Part shown: piece after piece, positions 1 to 5,430 of the stretch | Position numbering within the stretch: the stretch's first letter is position 1 | Layout: each line of letters begins with the position of its first letter | DNA from: CAZLXG01 sp964563585 | Lineage (GTDB): Bacteria > Bacteroidota > Bacteroidia > Flavobacteriales > Flavobacteriaceae | Assembly: GCA_964563585.1 (NCBI GenBank) | Contig: CAZLXG010000084.1 | Location: 1 to 6,446, forward strand | Reading direction: 5' to 3' | DNA length: 6,446 bases | Position numbers and translations under genes: made by a program | Notes under the pieces: generated by a model | What the model was told of the DNA's origin: nothing | What the model saw: only the letters and a program-made list of their open reading frames with translations | The model's database searches: none

Positions 1-103
1 GGAAGTTGTAAACAAATTTTAGCATTTATTCAGTTTTAAAATTCAGAATTAATGGACTTTCAAGTATATAGCATTTAACTACAATATTTTTTATTTTAAA
101 TTG

Positions 104-133
104 TTGCTAAAGTTAAAAAGGATTGTATATTTG
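104..133 (+). promoter_or_regulatory. Bacteroidota-type promoter of the tRNA-Met gene
   Basis: A TTG at 104-106 (-33 element) is followed after 19 bases by TATATTTG at 126-133, a perfect match to the TAnnTTTG -7 element used by the primary sigma factor of Bacteroidota. Transcription should start about 5-8 bases after the -7 box, just before the tRNA 5' end at 145. The exact spacing and match make this the best promoter in the window. Nothing else recognisable lies in 1-103. Confidence 0.8.
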
Positions 134-144
134 CAGTCTTATAT

Positions 145-217
<73 letters not shown>

Positions 218-228
218 CTAGCAAAGAC

Positions 229-259
229 AGGGGTTTCAATTTATTGAAACCCCTTTTTT
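229..259 (+). terminator. intrinsic terminator of the tRNA-Met gene
   Basis: A perfect 11-bp stem, AGGGGTTTCAA (229-239) with TTGAAACCCCT (244-254), closes a 4-base loop and runs straight into a T tract (254-259). It lies 11 bases after the tRNA 3' end, so the tRNA is transcribed alone. Confidence 0.92.
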
Positions 260-360
260 ATTTCAATGGGTACAATATAGGTACAAGTTTTTGTGATTTT
301 CCTATGCTTATTTTAAAGAGCTTTCAATTTCCTAAAAGCCCTTTTTATTTTTCTGTACAA

Positions 361-424
361 TATTTGATAATTTCTTTCGCTTAATGGATATTTGATATAT
401 TTTGATTTCATTTAGTATTTGATA
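361..424 (+). repeat. three evenly spaced TATTTGATA direct repeats
   Basis: The 9-mer TATTTGATA occurs exactly at 361-369, 389-397 and 416-424, giving periods of 28 and 27 bases. The bases between the copies are not conserved. The array ends 25 bases before the likely ATG of the next gene. The even spacing (about 2.6 helical turns) suggests a protein-binding array such as an operator or integrase arm sites. Chance recurrence in AT-rich DNA is not excluded. Confidence 0.45.
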
Positions 425-449
425 TAAAAATTTGTCATTGTTTTTCATA

Positions 450-1724
450 ATGGTATCAATTCTTTTTAACTTTAATCAAAATATAATTCTTTTTCATTTA
501 CAATTTTTACAAGATTTATTAGATAATAGAGAACAAGATAATTGGTGGCATGACTACAAAGAATTTTGCGGTAATATAAAAGAGGTTGATACAGACCTAT
601 ATGTTCAAGCATTACCTTTTTTACTAAAGAAATTAGAGAACAATTATGCGATTAGAAACCTTAGAATAGCATTAGAACTTGAAGCAAAAAACAAGGCTTC
701 CTTTGGTAAAGAAATTTACGCAAAGACAATAGAATCTAATAATCCAAATTTATATTTAATTCTAACGGATGTTCTTTCTGGATTGTACCATTCAGAACAA
801 AAGCTTGCAATTGATAAAATTAAGAGCTTAATAAGTGATGTCGATGTGGGTCTAAGCAAAATAGGTATACAAAGTCTAGCTAAAATTGATTTATCAAATG
901 CTAAAACACCTATAGCGTTTGTGGGTTGGATTGAAAAACAATTTAGTAGCATTGTAAATAATGAAACTCTAACTGAGTTATGGTCATCAGTTTTCTTCAC
1001 GGTTAGAAATAAAAGAACTGTACTAAAAAATGCTGATACAATTATAAAGAAACAGACTATTGAAATTCAATTAGAACTCATTTACTTCCTAGATTACAAT
1101 GTAGATATAGAAAAGGAAATATATCTGTTTGAAAAGTACTTGCCTTTATTACTTCATATTGAGTTTGAGCATAATGGTGCATATAGTCAATTAGCATATA
1201 GATTAGAAAGTGTAGCTAAAACAAATTTAGACTTGGTTGTTGATTTTATTACCGATTGGGTGGGTGCAAGTGAGGAAAATGCTGGAAAGATAGAATACTT
1301 CAATCATTTGCTAAATACATTATGTGATGATTTTTATTCTGATTTTCAAAAGTTATATACAAATTGGCTAAATAAAGACAATCCCAATTTTCATATTGCC
1401 ATTTTTGAAATGAATAGTGCTAGATATATGAGAAATCTTTCAGGATTAACGGTTTCTGAAGAAGTGATAAAACACTTTTCAGATTATGATATTGAATATA
1501 TTACTTATAAAATACTCGCATTCGTTTATGATAAAGACACATCTATATACTTAGTTTATTCTATACTGGAGTATAAAGCAGATAATAAAGAGGTCGTTCC
1601 TTTTTTGTCAGATTTGTTTATAGATCATTTCATCTTTAATTATTATTCTGTTATAGAGTTTTTAAATTTAAAGAAGAAGACTGCCAGTACAAAACTCAAA
1701 AAAATTATAAACAGTATTGTTTGA
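450..1724 (+). CDS. hypothetical helical (HEAT-repeat-like) protein, 424 aa
   Basis: I do not recognise this protein as a named family. It is acidic, rich in Leu, Ile, Asn and Lys, and built of successive amphipathic helix pairs throughout, as in HEAT/ARM-type alpha-solenoids. Helical pieces of this kind include residues around FLLKKL near 65 and the segment near YLPLLLHIEF at about 225-235. No signal peptide, convincing membrane segment or catalytic motif is seen. The ATG at 450 is preferred; a TTG at 432 in the same frame would add six residues. Neither has a Shine-Dalgarno, and the next in-frame Met is far downstream, so a lost N-terminal part is possible: the first 17 or so residues are hydrophobic and unlike the rest. 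The C-terminus also ends abruptly after a Lys-rich stretch. It stands alone between a tRNA and a gene-poor relic zone. A scaffold or defence-associated solenoid is conceivable but unsupported. Confidence 0.7.
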   Translation: MVSILFNFNQNIILFHLQFLQDLLDNREQDNWWHDYKEFCGNIKEVDTDLYVQALPFLLKKLENNYAIRNLRIALELEAKNKASFGKEIYAKTIESNNPNLYLILTDVLSGLYHSEQKLAIDKIKSLISDVDVGLSKIGIQSLAKIDLSNAKTPIAFVGWIEKQFSSIVNNETLTELWSSVFFTVRNKRTVLKNADTIIKKQTIEIQLELIYFLDYNVDIEKEIYLFEKYLPLLLHIEFEHNGAYSQLAYRLESVAKTNLDLVVDFITDWVGASEENAGKIEYFNHLLNTLCDDFYSDFQKLYTNWLNKDNPNFHIAIFEMNSARYMRNLSGLTVSEEVIKHFSDYDIEYITYKILAFVYDKDTSIYLVYSILEYKADNKEVVPFLSDLFIDHFIFNYYSVIEFLNLKKKTASTKLKKIINSIV

Positions 1725-1842
1725 ACTTAGTAATTCTTATAAATCAGAAATCTTAGGGTGGTCTGTTATGTGTGAATAATGTTGTCATACGGCAAAAAAA
1801 TAGCGTGGAGATGTGTCCTAAATGTAGAGGTACTGGTATACC

Positions 1843-1917
1843 TTGACTCAAAGACAGCAATAAGCCCACGCCTTACCGTGGGCATTAGTCTATTGCCTTC
1901 CAATTGAGTCAATTTTT
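1843..1917 (+). ncRNA. nested hairpin; possible structured RNA or IS200/IS605-like end
   Basis: Three concentric paired segments occupy 70 bases. The outer arms are a perfect 9-bp inverted repeat, TTGACTCAA (1843-1851) with TTGAGTCAA (1904-1912). The middle pairing is GCAATA (1857-1862) with TATTGC (1891-1896). The inner GC-rich stem is GCCCACG (1864-1870) with CGTGGGC (1877-1883) around a CCTTAC loop. A run of five T follows at 1913-1917. The structure could be a small RNA with its own terminator, a REP-like palindrome, or the hairpin end of an IS200/IS605-type element, whose ends often carry such GC-rich stems with TTA-containing loops. No transposase remains beside it and no promoter was identified. 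The strand is assigned from the T run. Confidence 0.4.
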
Positions 1918-2157
1918 GAAAATTACCAGTTTTCTACAATCAATGGAATTCTTAGCTAATGCTTATTTTATATGTTTTTGTTAAATTATTTTTCTATATG
2001 TTGTTATTTATTGTTTGTTGAATTTAAGGTAGTGATTCCAAAAATCACACCAAATATTTTTTTACTTTTTTAAATTTTAAGAATTGAAGGGTATTAAATT
2101 ATTATCTGCAAAAGAGCTGCAAGATGTATCTGTGTATTCTAGTTTTCTTTAAAAAAT

Positions 2158-2253
2158 TTATGAGCATAATATTTTTGGTCGCTCAGAGGCTTTAACTTTC
2201 CGTTTGTAATTGAGTGAAATTTCGCTGATATTGGTTTTGAATTCATCTGTCAT
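2158..2253 (-). pseudogene. RadC/JAB-domain protein relic (N-terminal fragment)
   Basis: Read on the minus strand from ATG at 2253, the sequence encodes 31 residues ending at TAA (2160-2158). Its centre, ISEISLNYKRKVKASERPKI, matches my recollection of the opening of Bacteroidota RadC-like JAB-domain proteins, where a sequence of the form (V/I)xEIxLxYKxKVKxSERPKI precedes the domain. Full family members run to about 150 residues and carry an HxHPSG metal-binding motif; here the frame stops right after PKILCS, and nothing in the following 150 bases restores the domain. RadC-like proteins of this type often travel with integrative elements and plasmids, so this is best read as a leftover of one. 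The identification rests on memory of the family consensus; a search would settle it. Confidence 0.55.
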
Positions 2254-2276
2254 GCGATAGACTATGACAGATGAAT
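2241..2276. repeat. 13-bp perfect inverted repeat upstream of the response regulator
   Basis: ATTCATCTGTCAT (2241-2253) is exactly complementary to ATGACAGATGAAT (2264-2276), separated by 10 bases. No T run follows, so it is a poor terminator in the forward direction. It lies 136 bases before the response-regulator ATG and overlaps the start of the RadC relic. It could be an operator, an element end or a relic of a hairpin; the sequence does not decide. Confidence 0.5.
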
Positions 2277-2412
2277 GAAGTTAAAAATACGCACTTTATT
2301 AATCGTAATATAATATTTTTCGTACATTCGTATTAGCTAACAAGTCTAACTAAAAATAGCTAAAAAATTAATCCCTAAGAATTAATTACTCAAAAAACCA
2401 TTTAACTATTTT

Positions 2413-3093
2413 ATGAAAGAAAATTATTCTGTTTTAATCGTCGATGATCATTTAATGATTATTGAAGGTTATAAAACCGCTTTAAAGTTTGGCTTTTCTA
2501 AATTCACTGATGCAAAATTAAAAGTTGACTATGCTATTAATTTTAATGGAGCAGTTGAAAAGATTAATTACTCAATAAAGTCTAAAAAATACGATTTGGT
2601 TGTTTTGGATCTCAGTATTCCACCATGCAATAAAAATCGAATGAATACAGGTGAAGATTTAGGGAAATGGATAAGGGTGATATCACCAATAACCAAATTA
2701 TTGATAGTTACTCAATTTGACGATAACATCAGAATAAATAATTGCCTAAATCAACTTCAGCCAGAAGGATTTTTAATAAAATCAGAAATTGCTTCATCAT
2801 TAGACTTAGTTGCTGCGGTTCACAGTATCTTATTCGATAAATTACATTATGGCAAAAGTGCGTCTGAAATTTTAAAAAGCCGACATCTATCAGATTTTCA
2901 AATAGATAAGATTAGCGTTCAACTTTTGCATGAGATGTCCAATGGTGCAAGCATGAAAGAACTAGTTGGTTTGATTCCATTGTCAAAAGGAGGTATACAA
3001 AAAAGGAAGAAACAACTAAAAACAGTATTCGAAATAAAAAATAATAGTGATAGAGATTTAGTTCTTAAGGCTAGAAATGCAGGATTTATATAG
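2413..3093 (+). CDS. NarL/LuxR-like two-component response regulator, 226 aa
   Basis: This is a cytoplasmic DNA-binding regulator of the receiver-plus-HTH type. The N-terminal receiver domain (about residues 5-140) has the complete phosphorylation site: acidic pair D11-D12 in LIVDDH, phospho-acceptor D66 in VVLDLS, T100 in LLIVTQ and K123 in FLIKSE. The C-terminal part (about 155-226) resembles the LuxR/GerE-type four-helix HTH in size and layout (MSNGASMKELVGLIPLS then GGIQKRKKQLK), but it is divergent and ends with a flavobacterial-looking RNAGFI tail. The start is the only reasonable ATG; no Shine-Dalgarno is present, as expected for the group. No histidine kinase is adjacent in the window, so its partner lies elsewhere. 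It is separated from the next gene by a strong palindrome. Its position makes it the likely regulator of the peptide locus (inference). Confidence 0.9.
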   Translation: MKENYSVLIVDDHLMIIEGYKTALKFGFSKFTDAKLKVDYAINFNGAVEKINYSIKSKKYDLVVLDLSIPPCNKNRMNTGEDLGKWIRVISPITKLLIVTQFDDNIRINNCLNQLQPEGFLIKSEIASSLDLVAAVHSILFDKLHYGKSASEILKSRHLSDFQIDKISVQLLHEMSNGASMKELVGLIPLSKGGIQKRKKQLKTVFEIKNNSDRDLVLKARNAGFI

Positions 3094-3109
3094 TTTTCGT
3101 AAAAATTTT

Positions 3110-3162
3110 TAATATAAAAGCCAAAAAGTTTACTAAGTGTAGATTTTTTGGCTTTTATATTA
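3110..3162. terminator. 18-bp perfect inverted repeat, likely bidirectional terminator
   Basis: TAATATAAAAGCCAAAAA (3110-3127) and TTTTTGGCTTTTATATTA (3145-3162) are perfectly complementary around a 17-base loop. The core AAAAGCC/GGCTTTT followed by a T-rich arm is the usual form of an intrinsic terminator, here on both strands. It begins 16 bases after the response-regulator stop codon and ends 15 bases before a possible -7 box at 3178, so it may also act as a binding site controlling the downstream operon. Confidence 0.75.
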
Positions 3163-3177
3163 AATAACAAACTACTA

Positions 3178-3185
3178 TATTTTTG
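3178..3185 (+). promoter_or_regulatory. candidate -7 element for the VKOR gene
   Basis: TATTTTTG matches the Bacteroidota TAnnTTTG -7 consensus. A transcript starting about 3190 would have a 5' leader of roughly 30 bases before the GTG at 3223. No TTG lies at the ideal -33 spacing; that region is the right arm of the palindrome, so the promoter may depend on an activator such as the adjacent response regulator. Confidence 0.4.
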
Positions 3186-3222
3186 TGTTCTTGCTAAAAG
3201 GGGAAGCTTAATTTTCTTAATA

Positions 3223-4740
3223 GTGAACAATCAAGATTTAGCGCACATATTAATATCTAAATACTTAAAGAAGAGTAATTATTATTTTTCTGAAAGTAAG
3301 ATTAAACTTTTGTTAAATAGTCATCCAGAATTCCCAAGCTTAAAATCAATCACAGATACCTTAGATAGTTTAAATGTTGAAAATCTTGTTGTTAATTTAC
3401 CGATAAATTCTATTGATAAATTACCTAAAAAATTTATAGCAGTTTTAAAAAATGGTGAGCTATGTTTAGTTAATAAGAGTATAAAAAAGGTTACGCTAAC
3501 TACTCAATCGCTCACGAAAGTTGATAAGAGTATTTTAGAGTTTCAAAATGATTGGACTGGTGCGCTTTTGGCTGTTGAAAAATCAGGCTTAAAAGTTCCT
3601 AAAAATTTAATATTAAGATATTTAGGGTTAACCTTTTTGTTGTTTATCTTATTTTATAATAGTAATTTTGAAAGATTCATTACACCTTTATTTTCTCTAA
3701 TAGGCTTGATTCTAAGTGTTCTCATTGTAAGGAAAGAACTTGGATTGTCAGACAATCTATCTCAAAAAATTTGCTACAATGGAGAAAGGGTTAATTGTGA
3801 TTCTGTTATAAATTATAAAGGAGGGTATGTTTTAAGTGAAATATCATTCGCAGATTTAAGTTTCATCTTTTTTTCTTCACTAACAGTTATTAGTTTTTTT
3901 CTCGGTTTCGATTATCTTTTCTATATAGTTCTGTTATTCTTGTGTATTCCTGTTATTTTTTATTCTGTCTTTCTACAAGGTATAAAAATCAAGCAATGGT
4001 GTACCCTTTGTTTGTCAACTTCATTTGTAATATTACTTATGAATACAGAACTAATATTAAATGATTTTGATATAGCTTTTAACTTTTTGTTTTGGAAGCG
4101 AAGCCTGTCCATTTTTATAGTAACATTTCTTATCTGGATGTATATCAAACCTCGTATTCGTAGATATATTGATTTAATTGGAATAGAATTGGATAACCTT
4201 AAACTAAAAAGGAATTTTAAATTATTCAATGATCTATTAACTCAAAATAAGAAGGTTGAAACAAGTTCAATTAGGAAATTAAGTGTTGGTTCAAATACCC
4301 CAAAAACAATTATAGATATTGTTATTAGTCCTACTTGTAATTTTTGTGAAAAAACTTTTAATGTTTTCAGGGGAATACTTGAGACGAATAACCATAATGA
4401 AAAGATTCAAGTAAATTTTGTTTTTAATACAAAAATTGAATATGAGGACGACGTTGGAAGATGTATTTCGGCTCAAATATTAAACTTGAATCAAGAGTCT
4501 AGTGCTATTGAATCTTACAATGCAATGAAGTTTTGGTTTGATAATAAAAACTATAATAAATGGAAGGAAAAATACAATTATGTTGACAGTAAAAATTCTG
4601 AAATTTTAATAGAGAATACTAAGTGGTGTGAGTTAAATAATATCCACCATACACCCCAAGTAATAATCAATGGATATTTATATCCTTCTGAATTTGATTT
4701 AACAGATATAGAATACCAAATTGAAAATTTAATAAGGTAG
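3223..4740 (+). CDS. C39-like / VKOR / thioredoxin fusion, membrane disulfide-forming protein, 505 aa
   Basis: This predicted membrane thiol oxidoreductase should make disulfide bonds in exported peptides. Domains in order: residues 1-115 resemble a peptidase C39 domain that has lost the catalytic DCG motif, so it is probably non-proteolytic; about 128-310 is a VKOR domain with hydrophobic helices; about 355-505 is a DsbA-like thioredoxin domain. Visible redox residues are C184 and C192 (VKOR loop, ending NCDSVIN), the VKOR centre C260-T-L-C263 preceded by W259, the thioredoxin centre C372-N-F-C375, and the cis-proline pair T477-P478. GTG at 3223 is chosen as the start because the open frame upstream to TTG 3148 runs through the palindrome and the candidate -7 box, and because MNNQDLAH fits how such proteins begin. 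The two Cys-rich precursors directly downstream are its likely substrates. RefSeq-style name: vitamin K epoxide reductase family protein. Confidence 0.9.
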   Translation: MNNQDLAHILISKYLKKSNYYFSESKIKLLLNSHPEFPSLKSITDTLDSLNVENLVVNLPINSIDKLPKKFIAVLKNGELCLVNKSIKKVTLTTQSLTKVDKSILEFQNDWTGALLAVEKSGLKVPKNLILRYLGLTFLLFILFYNSNFERFITPLFSLIGLILSVLIVRKELGLSDNLSQKICYNGERVNCDSVINYKGGYVLSEISFADLSFIFFSSLTVISFFLGFDYLFYIVLLFLCIPVIFYSVFLQGIKIKQWCTLCLSTSFVILLMNTELILNDFDIAFNFLFWKRSLSIFIVTFLIWMYIKPRIRRYIDLIGIELDNLKLKRNFKLFNDLLTQNKKVETSSIRKLSVGSNTPKTIIDIVISPTCNFCEKTFNVFRGILETNNHNEKIQVNFVFNTKIEYEDDVGRCISAQILNLNQESSAIESYNAMKFWFDNKNYNKWKEKYNYVDSKNSEILIENTKWCELNNIHHTPQVIINGYLYPSEFDLTDIEYQIENLIR

Positions 4741-4755
4741 TACACACATAAAAAA

Positions 4756-4774
4756 TATCTTTTCGCGAAAGATA
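4756..4774. repeat. short hairpin after the VKOR gene
   Basis: TATCTTT (4756-4762) pairs with AAAGATA (4768-4774) around TCGCG. It sits 16 bases after the VKOR stop and about 60 bases before the first peptide gene. No T run follows, so it could be a weak processing or attenuation hairpin, or an operator. A TTGACA lies at 4784-4789, but no good -7 box follows at the right spacing. Confidence 0.35.
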
Positions 4775-4834
4775 GACTGATTCTTGACAGTCGTTAAATG
4801 TTCAAGTATTAATCAATTTTTAAATTATATTATT

Positions 4835-5077
4835 ATGTTAAAAAACATTTTAAATTTAGAAGGTGCTCAAGAATTGAGCAAGCAGCAGCAAAAGGCTGTT
4901 AATGGAGGTCAAAAATGTCAAAGTAGACCAGCTGGAGGGCTTTTTGAAAATGACGGTGAAGGTTCTGGAACTTACAACGGTGGGAATGTAGCCAATTGTT
5001 GTCAAGTTCGATGCAGACCATCATTTATAGGCATTGGTTTTGGCTCATGTTCAGCATGGGAAGATGCTCCTTGCTAG
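4835..5077 (+). CDS. double-glycine-leader, six-cysteine bacteriocin-like precursor peptide 1, 80 aa
   Basis: This is a predicted secreted peptide precursor. Residues 1-25 form a leader of the double-glycine type (MLKNILNLEGAQELSK, then QKAVNGG), with expected cleavage after G24-G25 by a C39 protease. The 55-residue core has six cysteines at 28, 55, 56, 60, 72 and 80, with C80 as the final residue, and is rich in Gly. ATG 4835 is the start: it matches the ATG and MLK of the second peptide, while the longer reading from TTG 4784 adds 17 residues with no leader character. The peptide is paralogous to the next gene; both share K-C28, C-x-V-x-C-R-P, G-I-G and the terminal P-C at equal spacing. 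The upstream VKOR-thioredoxin protein should form its disulfides. An antibacterial or signalling role is inferred from the context. No rSAM or lanthipeptide enzyme is nearby. Confidence 0.85.
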   Translation: MLKNILNLEGAQELSKQQQKAVNGGQKCQSRPAGGLFENDGEGSGTYNGGNVANCCQVRCRPSFIGIGFGSCSAWEDAPC

Positions 5078-5098
5078 TCATTTGTAGCACTCAATTTG

Positions 5099-5128
5099 AC
5101 TACCTTAATTCACATTAGGGTAGTTTTT
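5099..5128 (+). terminator. intrinsic terminator between the two peptide genes
   Basis: ACTACCTTAAT (5099-5109) pairs with ATTAGGGTAGT (5114-5124) through 11 pairs, one of them T/G, around a 4-base loop. The stem leads into TTTTT (5124-5128). It lies 21 bases after the stop of peptide 1 and 30 bases before the start of peptide 2. It should give an abundant short transcript for peptide 1 and leave peptide 2 and the exporter genes dependent on read-through. Confidence 0.8.
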
Positions 5129-5157
5129 GATTTTTATTAATACTAAATTGTGATTTT

Positions 5158-5367
5158 ATGCTAAAAGATATATTAAGTATAGGGGGGGCTCAAGAATTGA
5201 GTAAATCTCATCAAAAAAATATTAATGGTGGAGGAAAATGCAGGGTTTTGGAAATGAGCAGTAGTAACCAAACAGGTTCGGTAAGCACATGTCTGGTACA
5301 ATGTAGACCTACTGTTTTTGGGATTGGTGTGGATTCTTGGTCTGAACCGTTTACTATACCGTGTTAG
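5158..5367 (+). CDS. double-glycine-leader, four-cysteine bacteriocin-like precursor peptide 2, 69 aa
   Basis: This is the second precursor, a paralogue of the preceding gene. The leader (MLKDILSIGGAQELSK, then HQKNINGG) ends at G24-G25, followed by a third Gly. The 44-residue core carries C28, C45, C49 and C69, again ending in Pro-Cys. The last 20 residues from the shared Arg-Pro align with peptide 1 without a gap. Two cysteines of peptide 1, C55 and C72, are replaced by T44 and W61, so a whole disulfide appears to be missing. A run of seven G (5182-5188) in the leader codons for Ile-Gly-Gly-Ala is a possible slippage site. ATG 5158 is the only sensible start. No Shine-Dalgarno is seen, and a terminator sits just upstream. 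It is likely oxidised by the upstream VKOR protein and exported by the ABC protein at the right edge. Confidence 0.85.
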   Translation: MLKDILSIGGAQELSKSHQKNINGGGKCRVLEMSSSNQTGSVSTCLVQCRPTVFGIGVDSWSEPFTIPC

Positions 5368-5430
5368 TAGTTTTGAAATGAAAGATTTTTTTTATAAAAC
5401 TAATATTCAATTATTTAAATAATACAAATC

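Larger units (their letters stand above)
1725..2412. other. 688-bp gene-poor zone with mobile-element relics
   Basis: There is no intact gene on either strand here. The zone contains a nested hairpin (1843-1912), a minus-strand RadC/JAB gene relic (2158-2253), a 13-bp inverted repeat (2241-2276), and short AT-rich repeats just before the response regulator (AATTAAT at 2366-2372 and 2380-2386; TAGCTA at 2334-2339 and 2357-2362). The response-regulator promoter should lie in its last 130 bases. The nearest match to the -7 consensus is TACATTCG at 2323-2330, one base off and without a proper -33 TTG, so I do not call it. Confidence 0.6.

Noticed and set aside
361..424. CRISPR array
   Set aside because: Repeat unit is only 9 bases with no conserved longer repeat and no cas genes.
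432..449. TTG start at 432 for the helical protein
   Set aside because: It adds only six residues, has no Shine-Dalgarno and lies in the zone just after the repeat array; the ATG at 450 is simpler. Not excluded.
716..1000. Minus-strand open frame inside the helical-protein gene
   Set aside because: Shadow of the longer forward gene with no recognisable protein features; the same holds for minus-strand frames at 2919-3230, 3960-4229, 4291-4476 and 6021-6206.
1772..1840. Short frame ending in MCPKCRGTGIP, resembling a zinc-knuckle CxxCxGxG motif
   Set aside because: Only one CxxC pair in a 23-codon frame with no upstream gene context; may be a relic but cannot be supported.
2084..2152. 22-codon forward frame from TTG (LKGIKLLSAKELQDVS) with a faint likeness to a peptide leader
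   Set aside because: No ATG, no Gly-Gly site, no core peptide; it lies just outside the 3' end of the RadC relic and is most likely chance.
3148..3222. TTG start at 3148 for the VKOR protein
   Set aside because: The added 25 codons run through the right arm of the 18-bp palindrome and a candidate -7 box, and the extra residues do not fit the family N-terminus. GTG at 3223 is preferred.
4784..4834. TTG start at 4784 for peptide 1
   Set aside because: The paralogue begins at the corresponding ATG with MLK; the extra 17 residues look like untranslated leader.
4835..5367. Lanthipeptide or sactipeptide precursors
   Set aside because: No LanM/LanB-type or radical-SAM enzyme is in the window, and the presence of a VKOR-thioredoxin protein fits disulfide formation better. 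Enzymes beyond the right edge could change this.
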